In this document: piece after piece, positions 37,764-49,600 of the stretch | Numbering within the stretch: the first letter of the stretch is position 1 | How the letters are laid out: the number at the start of each line of letters is the position of its first letter | Source of the DNA: Xestospongia muta | Taxonomy: Eukaryota > Porifera > Demospongiae > Haplosclerida > Petrosiidae | Assembly: GCA_963693285.1 (NCBI GenBank) | Contig: OY848922.1 | Coordinates: 4,142,923 to 4,206,922, forward strand | DNA: 64,000 bases | Direction: 5' to 3' | Notes under the pieces: generated by a model | Databases searched by the model: none | What the model was told of the DNA's origin: nothing | What the model saw: the letters and a program-made list of their open reading frames with translations, nothing else | Translations under genes and position numbers: made by a program

Positions 37764-39902
37764 TCATTTTGTTTCTTTGATTTTACAAAAATGACATATA
37801 TAATTAGCTGGTATAGTAGTTAGTTGTGGTTGTGTGCAATAGAGATGTAACCATACTGTGCATCTGTCACATTGTATCCATTCAATAGCATCAACTGTAG
37901 TTGTGTCTTCTTCTTTCAAACAGCCACCGCAGAATTTTACGTCAGCACTCTCAAGGTCTTTTTCAATTTTATTTATTTCTTTAATAGTGGGTCTTGACAG
38001 AGTTGGAGTAGAACTGTACCTTTTCTTTTTTGTAGGAAAAAAATTCTGATGTTCACAGTTTTGATTTGGTGACACCTTTTGCTTGACTGGTAGCATTTTT
38101 TCAGTGCTTTGTTGGTTCGTAGCAGTTATTACATAGATAGTAGCCTGAACATGTTTGTTAGCAGTCTGAATAGCATCTGTATTTTGACAGTTAGTAACTA
38201 ATGCTTCAAGTTTTTGAAGTTTCTTTAATAAGGCTGTTTTAGTTTGTGTCAAAGATGTGTCAGGTTTCTTGTCAGATAACAGGCTGGTAAAGTAAGAGTA
38301 AGTATCAGCTAACAGAGTAGGATCTTCTGAAATACTGTCTGTGTCCTTTTGCATATAATTCATATGTACAAAGTGAACATGTTTATATATTGTTGCATGT
38401 AAGATAGAATCTAAGCAAGTACAAGTGTAGTTATGGGGACAAATTTGACAGTCTGTACATAGAAGGCTACATCCACAGTTTTCTTGAGCTTTCTCGACCA
38501 CATAATTTGTATCAGGAGATGATTGTGATTGTACTTTCCATTTTGTATTTTCAATTTGTGTAGCAGAAGACAATTTTAACAAAAGAGCTCTCTTGTGGCG
38601 TTTGTTTACCTCACATATTCTATGTGAATTTTTTCCCATTTCTAACTTATGAAAACGTTCAAATGCTTTATCTCTATCTACTCTCATTAATGTAATAAGT
38701 AAACTCTCAATTCTTCTATTTTGTTTGTGGTTTAAGTACAATATTTTTAGGACTCTATGAAATGATTCAAGGTACATGTTAGTGTTGATTGTTGTTTGAG
38801 TACGGTAACATGCTGCCCATTGTGGTAACCGTGAGCAATAATTTGTAGTAAAGTAGGGAAAAAACACGAGCATGTTCTGTTTGTAGATGCGTGAGAAAAG
38901 CTTGCAATGTAAGTCTAAATTTAGCTTCATCTCTTTCGTTAAGTAAAATGCTTAGTTGATGGTATATTTTTATTTGATCTTCTTTGTCTCTCACAGTTTC
39001 TATTAATGCTCTTCTCCATGTTCTGTCTATGTGCCAAGCACAAAGGATTTTCTTAGTATCTCCTTCACCAAACACTGCTTTCAATGCATTAAAGTAATTG
39101 TCAGCATCATCTGACATGAACCATGATGGAGTAATAACACCGCTACTACATTTAATGGCTTCAAAGAAAGGTATCAATGATATTACGTCTTCTCTGTTAG
39201 AAAGCATCCAAGCTACTGGTATACCTTCCCCATATTCATCAATCACAACCAGAGTTATTAGATTAAAATGATATATGTTGGTGCCGTGTGTGGTATCTAT
39301 GCATACTGTGTCATACCCAAAAGCCTTTAGCATATCCCTCTGAAATTCTGTTTGAATGCATAACAGAAAATCATCTTCTGTAAAATTGTCTAAATTATCT
39401 GGTTGTGATCTCCCTTGCTCTTTATAAATTAAAATATGGTTGTAAGGAAGCGCTTGCATATCTAATATCCAGGTGTTGACACTAATTAAGTCGTTGGCAT
39501 GACGATTAATACCCTCTATGTTATATTGAGTTTTTATGTTGTGGATGTCTTGTCTGTTAATTAAGTGTTCTCGATTGATGTTGTTATAAACTGACTCGCG
39601 AATGCTATCTAAAATATGCTCCATACTTACTCCCTCTTTAAGCTTCTTAGCAATATCCTGTCGAATTGTCAAAGGTATTCGTAGATAAGCTAACTGTGTT
39701 GTGTGATTATAGTGTGTAGGGCAATAGGAACAATGAATTTGTGTGTTTTGATGTCCTGTACTGCTTTGATATAAGCAGAGCACTGAGATCCTATCTTTGC
39801 TGTTCCTTGTGTTTTTAATTGACGTTTTCCAGCTCCCTCAGATTTGTATGTCCCTGCCCTGTTACAATAGTAGTAAAACACCTTCATTCCATTGGAGGAC
39901 AC
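37764..39902 (-). other. MULE transposase core with GCM1/WRKY-like finger, SWIM and PHD
   Basis: A Cys/His module (FYYYCNRAG ... YCPTHYNH) precedes the DDE core, as in many MULE transposases. The core shows D in CIDTTHGTN, D in SDDADNYFNALKAVFG with CAWHIDRTWRR, and E in YLESFHRVLK. The SWIM finger follows (YTCTCLDSILHATIYKHVHF), then a PHD finger with CGGC, CDRC, WLHLYC and CHFC. PHD fingers read histone tails, so this one may steer integration. I recall PHD-bearing Mutator-group elements (Rehavkus) in cnidarians, but the affiliation is unverified. Confidence 0.85.
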
Positions 39903-40689
39903 CTGTGGTGCACACTTAAGAACAAATAAGGCAAGTGTAGTTGTTTCAAACTCTTCCTTTCATTCATAAAATTCTTTGAATGTATTGAAACTTATCTCCT
40001 TTTCTTCTATAGACATCTGATGGTTTGATTGAAGATGTAGGAGTAGTTTTTGAAGACTTGCCACTCTTTGGTAAAAGACATGAATTAAAAAGGTAATAAA
40101 CACATGTACACAACCTGCTATTACATATAGTGCATGTAACCAGACCACTTTCAACATCATTATGTGCACTCCTCATGTGTTTTGAGAGACCACTTCGAAA
40201 TGAATAACCCCGTTCACAAATTGAACATGTATGTTTTTCACCAGTTGTCTTAGATAGATTTGTTGGAAGTTTTGTAACTGTTACCAAATCAGTGAACAAT
40301 AATATGTGTACTTACATTCAGTATTACCTGCACACTTTGTGTAAACTTGTGTATCACTTTTTGCCTTAATAGAGATAGCATGAAATAGTACTGACATCTT
40401 CAGAAAGTCATTGTTGAAGCCATCAGATTTAATTGTTTTATTCTTCTTTTTCAAGGAAAGAGAGGTTTTAGATGTTAACACTGGCTTAACAACACCAGGT
40501 TTACTACTTAGTGGATTGTGTAGGCATTTAGCTTCTTCAGGTTCTAGAAAGACAGGTTGGTAGTTGAATCCACTCAAAGGAATTGGTGACTGTAGTAGTG
40601 ATGCTCCGATATTATATTCTCTGCAATTTACATTTGAAAATGGATCAAAGTATGCATCACGAAGACTCACAACAATTGTCCACATAAAA

Positions 40690-41600
40690 TTTCTTCTACT
40701 AATATTTTCTTAGCAGTCCCATGTGTTCCTATAGTTAAAGAAAGTTTAAGTATGGTCACTGTGTAATTGTAATACCTGATCAAAATCCCAAGTAATATCA
40801 AAGACACGGCAATAAGCAAATTGTGTGACAAACACACCACAGTCTACACCATTAGTTGGAGAGGTTGATCCTATGATTAAACAGTCATAATACACACCTC
40901 ACTTCTATTACATACTGTTCTGTGAATATACTTCCATTGATCCTAGTTAGGTACTGGTATGTTTCTTTCAATACATCTGTGTTCTAAGAATAACCTGATT
41001 TGAATTTGAAAGAATGTTCTTATAGTAAGGACTATACTACTTTAATTTTGTCCAATAACTTTGCACAGATCCTTTGTATGAATCAAAATATTCTTCTTGT
41101 CTCTGGTTGAAGTCTATAACCTGTTTTGTGTACAGAAGTTGTAATATAGTAATATGTAACTGATTTTTGTACCAGTAATGTCCAATGACATGTAGCATGG
41201 TTAATAACACACAGTAGTAGATCTTGTTCTGTAGGATTGACCTGTGTACCAGTAAATGACATTTTGGCTTTAAAGATTGTTCACATACATTTCTATGCAA
41301 TTTTGTATCTGACTTGTATCCATCTAAACATAATTTCCTGATAAACTGAGAGCCTAATACATAAACTCTTTTTCCATTCTGACAATACAGATAATTCACA
41401 ATAGTAAGTTAAGTTTATCATACTGTTGTTAATGCCTTTGTTGCTACGATGTCCATGTATGCTTGAATGACCTGAAATGATTATTTTCTTCAGACTGATC
41501 ATATAGTATACAGATAGTATTCACATCATCTGTTAGGTAGTCCATTGTAGTGAGACACATAATGGATGACAAAGACAATGTGCTGTTTCTATTGCCTGCA
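40690..41600 (-). other. Ulp1-type (peptidase C48) domain of the MULE protein
   Basis: The catalytic triad is visible in order. His is in TCHWTLL near 41,186 and Asp in EEYFDSYKGS near 41,083. Cys is in NGVDCGVFVTQFAYC, codon 40,839-40,841. A 44-base intron (GTACAA...AAACAG) sits between TLL and VIDFNQ, so the joined protein reads HWTLL-VIDF as in Ulp1 proteases. Upstream, MDYLTDDVNTI near 41,540 fits the substrate-binding start of the domain. The C-terminal helix (EHMGLL...) needs a 1-base shift. Confidence 0.8.
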
Positions 41601-41644
41601 AGTTTACATTTTGTATATGAAAAGTGCATGTACATTTGTACCTT

Positions 41645-43034
41645 CATCTAATTGATAGAAAAGCATGAATGGATCTTGTTAAATGATTGTTGCTGTACTA
41701 ACAGGAGTAACCTGTATTATTGGTGATTGATTGTATGAAATACAATATTGTACATACATTAGTGTCACTGATATAAACCATTGATTATTGTTTTCTGTGG
41801 AACGTATAAATGAAGAGTAGTGTCTATTATGATATTTCACCAATCCCACAAGTTTGTAAATGGCACTGCCAACTTTTAATGTAGTTTTCTGTATGTGATA
41901 CAAATAAACACACATACAGTGTTAACAAATAAGATGTTTATCTTTTCTTGTACAGCTACATACATCTTGTCTAATGTTTTATACCTGTACTTGAACAACC
42001 GGGCACTCGGTTAAGTCAGTTTCATTAAACATAACAATTGTTGTCAAATGTTATTAGTTACATACAATATGTTTGACTAACAATGTTGAAGTCTTTGTTA
42101 TGTGAATACATAAATGGTTGGCATGTTTTGTTACATCAATAGTCTGAACAGATTCACCACAGCTTCCACACATAAATTTATATTATATTAAATTTAGGGA
42201 CAAACCTATGACTGATCTTGTCAAACAACAGGATTATATGTACATACCCTTCACAAATGTAGTCTATAATATTGTCTGAATTATCTAACTCATCAAAAAT
42301 CAAGTCCTGAAGGTGGATTTTCTTGTTACCCTGTTCAACATAATATTGAGCACTATTATTAATATAATTATTAACGTGTATTTTCAATTCAAGCACACTA
42401 CTAGTCTCTGTCTTACTGTTACTGTAATTACATTTGTTACATGTCACTGTGATAAAAAGAGTCGGATAGCTAATGAAAATATTACTGAATTGTAACCTGT
42501 TTCCATCCAGTCATAAAAAACTAATTGTTCTACTAATTGTTTTGTCCTGTAGTCAATAATAAACATTTTAAAATGTGATACAAGGCCTTACCTTGTATCA
42601 AATAGTTCAGTTAAATTATTGACTAGTTGGATGTAATACTCATGAGCATCTTGGTATCTACCAGGAACAAATGATTCATGCATATCTGTTTGCAAAAATA
42701 AGCTCTGATATTTATTGTATTTTTTCTCTTTTACTTGATAGAGTTTGAACAAGAGATTCTGATGGAAGTGTTGTTGTACCACTGCTATATCTGTACATGC
42801 TGTATAGGTTTAGTAATACCTTCAGTAAACACACTCTTATGTGACAGCATAACTTTGTATTAATTTGAGTTTTTTAATTTGAAATACAATATATACTATA
42901 CCTGATTTTGTACATTGACAATATGTATGTTTGCTGGTTGATTGCAGGAATTCTAAAAAGGTAGGGTGATTTAGCAGACACTGGAGGACACTACTAGCAT
43001 AGCAATTGCTAGCTGTGTTGGTGATACCAGGAGG
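41645..43034 (-). other. USP (peptidase C19) domain of the MULE protein
   Basis: The Cys box is in exon 42902-43034 (TASNCYASSVLQCLL, against the family GNTCYxNSxLQ). The DAHE box is in exon 42592-42799 (SFVPGRYQDAHEYYIQL). A 50-base exon 42497-42546 reads QLVEQLVFYDWMET. The zinc ribbon spans exon 42248-42446 (VTCNKCNYSNSKTE) and exon 42078-42162, and the junction rebuilds C-E-G-C. The His box is in the exon starting 41888 (LVGLVKYHNRHYSSFIRS). A terminal FMLFYQLDE follows near 41,660. The four junctions through the zinc ribbon keep reading phase, which strongly supports a real gene. The Gly before the active Cys box is unusual, and the 3' end has a stop and a frame change. Confidence 0.8.
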
Positions 43035-43130
43035 CTATAATGCTATGTAAAACAGCATGGCTATAACTTTATTCCCGGGAATGAACGTGTGTATTTTGTT
43101 TTTGCGCATGCATGGGTCAGTATTGGACAA

Positions 43131-43180
43131 AAGGGTTAAAAATTGAAGGCTAACCTCCGGCTAATGGCACTCGTCTAGAC
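43131..43180 (-). repeat. Right terminal inverted repeat of the MULE
   Basis: Reverse complement begins GTCTAGACGAGTGCC and pairs with the left end. It lies about 100 bases upstream of the first recognisable coding exon. Confidence 0.85.
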
Positions 43181-43190
43181 AAGTTTGTCC

Positions 43191-46100
43191 ATTTTAACTT
43201 ACTATTATTGATTAAATGTTATTATTGTTAGTAGTAGAATTGTTAACAGTATTCATTACAATTAGTTACATTGTCACGTAATGAATGTTATTATAAATTA
43301 ATTAACAAATGAAGTCATCACATTTTGATTACATTATCTACTTATCTATAAATGCTATATTATTATCTTCATCATCAATCCATTATAAGTGTTTTATTTA
43401 CAGGAAGTCACAATGTATTAGTGATACTACTGATATTAACAAAACACTAGTTCTTTTAAGATATGTTCAGTTTAGAAAGGTATTGTAATCCTTTTATCTA
43501 CTTTATCTATACATATATCTATTAGTACTAGTTAGTATGTGTCTATTAGTGACCATAAATAGGAAAATGGTACCAAACCTGAAGAAAAAATTTCAAACAA
43601 ACACTTCTGTAGAATTGGTTATTATGCATTTGTCCTGTCCAGGAAGAAAAATGTAATCTTAAAGGTTAATCATTAAGCTTGTTACATAATCAATGTTAAT
43701 AACTTTCTGTTCAAGATGGCTGCGTAGCAATGATTTATACAGAAGTGCTTGTTTGAAATTTATTTGCGTATTAGATGTCATTTTTGTATTTATTGGAACA
43801 TTTTTATAATCAATCATTAATTGTTTTATTCATTATTTTTTACTGTTACTCCTTTCATCTACTCACTTATCTATTAGGTCCAGTTTAATGTTAACTCAAG
43901 ATACAACTCATGACATAATGAAGTACTCAATGTGACATTATATTGTATTACCTAGTCAATTATTGATCAATACATACTTAAGTTATAATAAACTTGACTT
44001 TTTAAAATACATAAGAACTTACATATAGTTACAATACAATTATATATTAACATGTTCATTAAATTAAATAGTAATAAAACAAAGTACATATATTATATGT
44101 AACATACATTATAATGACCAGTATTCATATTGAAATCTGAGGTAAATAAAACAGTTGATGATATATAGCTGTGTTGTTATGTACTGTAGCTATGACGACT
44201 TGAAGGTCTTTGAATTGGTAATAAGATGAATTAACTATCTATTGTTATTGTTCCAAGACTTGATATTATTCACAATAGTTACTTAATGGCATTTTCATTC
44301 ACAACTATAAGTACTAGATTAATGTAGATATAAATAGAATTATGTTATTGGATTTGTAAAACAATTGGAAGCTCTGTTTACATAGTATGTAGTACACGTA
44401 CCTCAATACTGGCTTTATCATTGCTCAACACTAAAGTGTACAAACTGGTTATCAAATTGGCATGTATACTGTGTAAACTAGTTGCAAATATACTAAATTA
44501 CAACCTATATATACAAGTGTTGTTAATACCACATAAACAAACCATTATGCACTTAATATACATTTAACTTACATACTTGAACATATGAATTATTTCTAGA
44601 ACTTCTATGTTACTTGGTTAGAGCTGTTTAACAGGAAAAGGTGAAACTCATTGACAAATCATTATTCGGACATCAAATTTTATTATTTTGGACTACCCCT
44701 TTTCATACTTTTTACGCCATCTTGCATGCTATTCTTTGTCAATTCTTCTTATTCAGATAACAGGATGTTATAGCAACTACAATAATATTTGTCTAAAATC
44801 AAGAAATTATTTATGAAAACTGCCTTTCATTGTATAATATTGACATTATATTTGCAATTTGGTTATATTTGAAGTTCGTCCAATATCATGTCATGAACTT
44901 TAAGATATTTTACAGATGTTGAGGTATAGTTACAGGAGTTACATCTATTATTTATAATTATAACATTAAACAAATCAAGTAACATTTCTACAGTTAATTT
45001 TGAGTTAATGTTCAATTGGATAATTATTGTTAGTCATTAAAACAATATTCTAAGTACATATCAAGTATTATAATACATATTTAATATTGTTAGATGACTT
45101 ACTGAGAGTTGACTGTTTATTACTCTCTAGCACTTTTTAGTTCTGCTTCATAAGCTTTCAATGTTAGTCTAAGTTTAGATAAATATTACTTAATTTCAAT
45201 GAGTACCATGATGTAGGGTTCAGATTGTGTTTAAAGGAATTTGTGATGTTAACACTTCTATATCATGATACAGTATCATGTTTTTCAGCTGAGTTAGTTG
45301 AGATAAATAGGCAGGATCATAACAATGTTGAGAGATTTAAATGGAATACAGATTCTTATACTGATCTCTCTGAAGCTTAAATATTGCCTTCAATACACAA
45401 ACGCATGACTATTATAAAAATTGTAACCTTTTATGTTTTTCACCCTTCTCTCCATTATGACATGGAAACACATCACACTTTCCACAATATCATAATGTTT
45501 CCCCACTACAATTGTACTTATAATTGCAACAACAAGATCTGTTCTTTTTTAGTCCCTGGAATGGAAAACATTTAAGGCTTAGTTCTTTAGTAAAGTGACT
45601 TCAAGATGGATAATCGATTCTTAAATGAGATTTGTAAGTTCCAATTAATGTCTTTGTTAAGGCTACTCTAAAACCTTTTCCTTTTTTACTGCCAAATTTG
45701 TGTATTTCCAGCAAAGTAAGAAAGCATTATGTTATTGTTAAAATAACCATATCACTAAAAGTACTGGTAATATTATCTCCCCTTAGTTATCAAATTATAT
45801 TACTAACATAAGTGATCATTTAGGTCCATATCAACCTTGTGTTTATTATACAATTGTATTGATTATGAACACTCAACAATATGACTTATTACAGTTCACA
45901 GTGACATAAGTTGTTGGTTGTTAATTTGTAGCAATAACTATAATAGGACAAGTGTCTTAAGATAATGAAAGTGTTAGTCCTCCACATTGTACATTTTCAT
46001 TATCTCCTCTATTTCATACATGTCCAGTGTTGCTGTAGGTTAAACAAGTTATCCCTTTATACACAATGTATTTCCATGGAAACATTGTATCCATGAATGA

Positions 46101-46859
46101 CATAGTACACATATATGTTCCATGATGTATCCTGTGGTGCAGTTACTAACATAGATCCTCATAGATACATTGTATCCATTGATGATATAGTACACATGAC
46201 ATGTACTTTCATCCTGTAACTGATACTTGAGCAATTATGCAAATATGTACGTGATCTATAGACATATTAGTTATCTATTGATAGTATACAGTCACCTGAA
46301 TCTCCAAACTTAACAGTGTTATTGATAACATATACTTCAAGGGTCATCTTAGTGAGTGGATATAACTGCAATCTATACAGATTAATTGGTATGGCAAGAC
46401 TACTGAGCTGCATTTTCAAATAGCTGTTGTAGCAGCATACAATTTGAGTGATATGATAATAGGAGATAGTGAGTAACCTAAACAAGCATGATAATAACCT
46501 TTGAACACAGCAAATAAAATATTTCCTTTATACTAAGGGGAAGAAACGTCTTTTTGCTTGATGTTGCCATAACTTGGACATACAATACCTTTAAAAATAC
46601 AGTTGTGAAAATCTAGAAAATAGAGATATATTGCTCAATAATTGCACAGACAAGTCCTTAGCAAGCATGACAGCATTTACAAAATGTAGGAACATACACA
46701 ACAACTATTGATTGTCTTGTAACAGGATTTGTATTGTCGATCAATTACTAGCTGACGTTAATGCATGCATGATAATGCTAACTAATAAATAGTACAATGT
46801 TGTACCTTATATTGTATGTATACTTGGACTGTATATGATACTTGTCTATTCTGTTACAT
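43191..46859. other. AT-rich intergenic DNA
   Basis: No gene is convincing. A minus-strand frame at 46,267-46,485 ends with TVKFGDSGDCILS, which contains the serine-protease-like GDSG, but there is too little around it to call a domain. Confidence 0.4.
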
Positions 46860-48062
46860 CAGAGGGTAACTTACCAGTGCATGACTCTGTAGTGGAATGT
46901 TCATACTTCTTGCAATTGTAGTACTGTTTTTCTGGTACTGCCAACATTAATCTAACAAGCACTATAAAGGGATGCTCTCATAATAAAGTCTGTTGTTTGT
47001 TGTCTTAGTAGGTCATACTTTGTTCATGATATATAGCTCATATGTACTTGAGAGTAAAAGTTGTAAAACCATGTGCCCCCCGTATAAAGGTATTCTACCT
47101 ACAAAGAGATACAAGTAATCCCTTCACATATTTGTACCTAGTAATAAAATACCATTATACTTAGCATTATTCTGAATTAAAATAAACAGAATGTCATACA
47201 TTTTAATAACTAAAACCATTAGCTGGTTTTCATTGTTTGTGTTCATGTTTTCTATATCAATGAAACATATCAATAATGTCATGTTTGTTAACAAACATTG
47301 TTATATTCCATCTTTTATGTAGCTGTCTCTGATAGCATCGAGTGAAACCTTTTTATCCCATGATTAAATAGATTCTTTTCTGGCAAATCTAGTAAGACAT
47401 AAAATGTATTGATTCTGTTTTGATTATTTCATTGTACTTTTACTCCATGATTACTGAAAGTACTTGTTGGTTTATTTTGTTCCTTAGAAACACACCTCCA
47501 ACCTGTTGTCACTTTTTCAATGTTAATATTAACCAGTAATTGTGTCATGACTATGACATTGAGTTCATCTTTAGACAATTCAGTCATATCATCTTTGACG
47601 TTATCAAGGTATTTTCAATTAAATTGTAGCACATTCCTTTATACCCATAGCTGTTTCTATAAAAGTTTTCATGAATAATATGTTCTCTTTCATCTGTTAA
47701 TCTGTCCTCATTTCTCTCTTTATCTGTTTCATTTATCTTAGGTGGACTGGTATTTGTAGCAATAATTGGAGGAACTATAAGTGGTTCTCTGAGGATATAT
47801 ATCAAAGGAGTCAACTTTTATTTAGATGATACTGATAATTCATCATATTCAAATTCTTCTAAGTGACTTGATTTTTCCTATCTATCATCATACTCCTTCT
47901 TGCCATTTTTTGTCATTAGTTTCTTTTTTAATTTTATTATTTGAAACAATGCTCTTCTCCATGTCCTTCTCTTACCTTCTAGAAATATTTTTGTTATCAA
48001 AGCACTTGTCAAATAAAGTTATATGTCTATCTTGGTTGTGACTTGGTTCTACAGCAATGTTA
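46860..48062 (-). pseudogene. Caspase-like gene fragments, copy X3 (cut by gap)
   Basis: The same unit as X1a and X1b. From the gap leftwards: QDRHITLFDKCFDNKNI (48,030-47,980), IIATNTSPPKINETDKE with YGYKGMCYNLIEN (47,770-47,610), and NVKDDMTELSKDELN with STFSNHGVKV (47,600-47,440). Then DAIRDSYIKDGI (near 47,330), YTGGTWFYNFYSQVH (near 47,080) and EKQYYNCKKYEHST (near 46,910). GTWF followed by a C-terminal KQ segment is what one expects in a caspase p10 subunit. Stops and frame changes make this copy dead. Its 5' end lies in the assembly gap. Confidence 0.42.
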
Positions 48063-48262
48063 NNNNNNNNNNNNNNNNNNNNNNNNNNNNNNNNNNNNNN
48101 NNNNNNNNNNNNNNNNNNNNNNNNNNNNNNNNNNNNNNNNNNNNNNNNNNNNNNNNNNNNNNNNNNNNNNNNNNNNNNNNNNNNNNNNNNNNNNNNNNNN
48201 NNNNNNNNNNNNNNNNNNNNNNNNNNNNNNNNNNNNNNNNNNNNNNNNNNNNNNNNNNNNNN
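48063..48262. other. Assembly gap (200 N)
   Basis: 200 unknown bases, likely a placeholder length. It removes the 5' end of caspase-like copy X3. Any reading frame spanning it is meaningless. Confidence 1.
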
Positions 48263-49159
48263 TATAACAGTGATATCATTATAACTTCCTTTGTATATCA
48301 TAGTACTAATACTCAAAAAATACTTCCACTATCAATTATGTACTAAACCTCTATGAAGCTTAGAGAAACATAACTAGAGCAAATTGTCTACTATAATTTT
48401 AAAAAGAAAGACCCTGATACTATTGTACAGGTAATCTTATTGCTCTAAATTTATATATCACTGTTAAAATACTTTGGTTGTTTTAACCGCTATAGTCACT
48501 AGTCTTAAATGTGTTCTTACTAGATATATACATTGGTAATATCAACAACACATACTCGATTACTAATTATTATGGAATTGCACAGTTTAAGAACATGTGT
48601 AGTGTGTACGGATTTACTGTTAAACTCCATATTGGCAACCTTACATGCAATGACACAACAAAGCTACCACAGAATACATAGACTGACACCCATATAATTA
48701 TATATTATACACAACAAAGCTACCTCATATTACATAGTGGAAAAAGCATTTACATCTAATCAAAGATATAACTGTAATTTCTCTGTCAATTAACTCCATG
48801 ACTGTTATGAACTTAAATAGTAATGACAGTAGTAAGATATTTGCAATTTTGTAGAATGTTATCCTATATTATATGTAACTTAAATTATCATGGATCGTTA
48901 GATAACTCAATCAGTTTTACATATAGTGTAGAATTTATTGTTAATACACAAAATGTTTGTTAAAAGCTAACTTACCAATTTTTGTTGAGATTTAACCATT
49001 ATTCAAGTCATTTAGAACACTCCACTCTCCTTCTTAGACAAATCTAACATAAAGGATTAACTGTTGACTCAATTTACTAAGCTATATACTGCTCTATTGC
49101 ACTCTTAATGATGTCACCTACTAATATAGAAAATACAATAAACACAATAATCTATTACA
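48263..49159. other. AT-rich intergenic DNA
   Basis: Nothing recognised. Confidence 0.5.
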
Positions 49160-49600
49160 ATAAAAGGACGTACAGATGTGTACAATATATACTATGTATG
49201 TTCGAGTTGAGAAGACCCACACAGAGATATAAATAACTTTGCTGTTTTACGTGCCATTTACATGGCACTTGCACCAATCGATTCTGCGTGCAATTCCGCA
49301 TTTTATATATAATTTGGCTCTCTAGTGCTACGAGAAAGTAGCAAACTATAAAACTCCATACATTTTCAATGGCATACCTTCGTCATACTTCAAATACAAC
49401 ACCTTCAAGGATTTTAATAAATAATAATTCTCTCCTTGAAAAATCAGCTTTCTTTTACATGGCAATTTAAATTACAGTTCTAATTATATGATCAGATGTT
49501 CTATTACAACAATTATTATTATTTAAATAATAATCAGGTTTTGTCTTTTGCGATTTAAGGCAGCTATAAAGACACTGTGGTTCAAAAAACACTTTTAACA
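49160..49600. repeat. Second copy of the pogo-like 3' repeat
   Basis: Collinear with positions ~50-460 at the left edge of the window (for example CTCCATACATTTTCAATGGC and TTTAAGGCAGCTATAAAGAC), with numerous differences. It retains only the last bases of the transposase region, so it is a truncated relic. Confidence 0.65.

Larger units (their letters stand above)
37764..43034 (-). pseudogene. USP-Ulp1-C2H2-MULE transposase-SWIM-PHD protein, lightly decayed
   Basis: One minus-strand gene with many short introns. Domain order: USP deubiquitinase (43,034-41,645), Ulp1/C48 protease (about 41,600-40,690), linker (40,635-40,346), two C2H2 fingers (about 40,240-40,040), a WRKY/GCM1-like zinc module (about 39,900-39,700), a MULE DDE core, a SWIM finger (about 38,460-38,350) and a PHD finger (about 37,960-37,770). 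In the DDE core, CIDTTHGTN lies near 39,290, WFMSDDADNYF near 39,110 and TNMYLESFHRVLK near 38,780. Several exon junctions keep phase exactly. Damage is limited: a TAA near 41,690, a TGA at about 39,960 and 1-base frame changes near 41,400, 40,715, 39,738 and 38,864. The first coding exon is not certain. Such proteins cut and paste their element. The proteases may free the transposase or its targets from ubiquitin and SUMO. Confidence 0.8.
37431..43180. mobile_element. MULE-type DNA transposon, 5.75 kb, with TIRs
   Basis: Left end GTCTAAACGATAGCCATTAG (37,431 on) matches the reverse complement of the right end, GTCTAGACGAGTGCCATTAG (43,180 inward). Similarity continues through CCGGAGGTTA for at least 30 bases and more weakly to about 50. 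Outside the ends, AGTTTTGCC (37,420-37,428) and AGTTTGTCC (43,182-43,190) match at 7 of 9 bases and may be an aged 9-base target-site duplication, a size used by Mutator-superfamily elements. The interior holds one minus-strand multi-domain gene and nothing else recognised. Confidence 0.85.

Noticed and set aside
42313..42495. Plus-strand open frame in the MULE
   Set aside because: It is antisense to the USP zinc-ribbon exon, whose minus reading joins its neighbours in phase.
46267..46485. GDSG-containing frame as a serine protease
   Set aside because: Only a short stretch around the Ser is readable, with no His/Asp motifs or linked exons; the motif alone is too common.
47972..48346. Open frames crossing 48,063-48,262
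   Set aside because: They run through unknown bases (N) and are artefacts.
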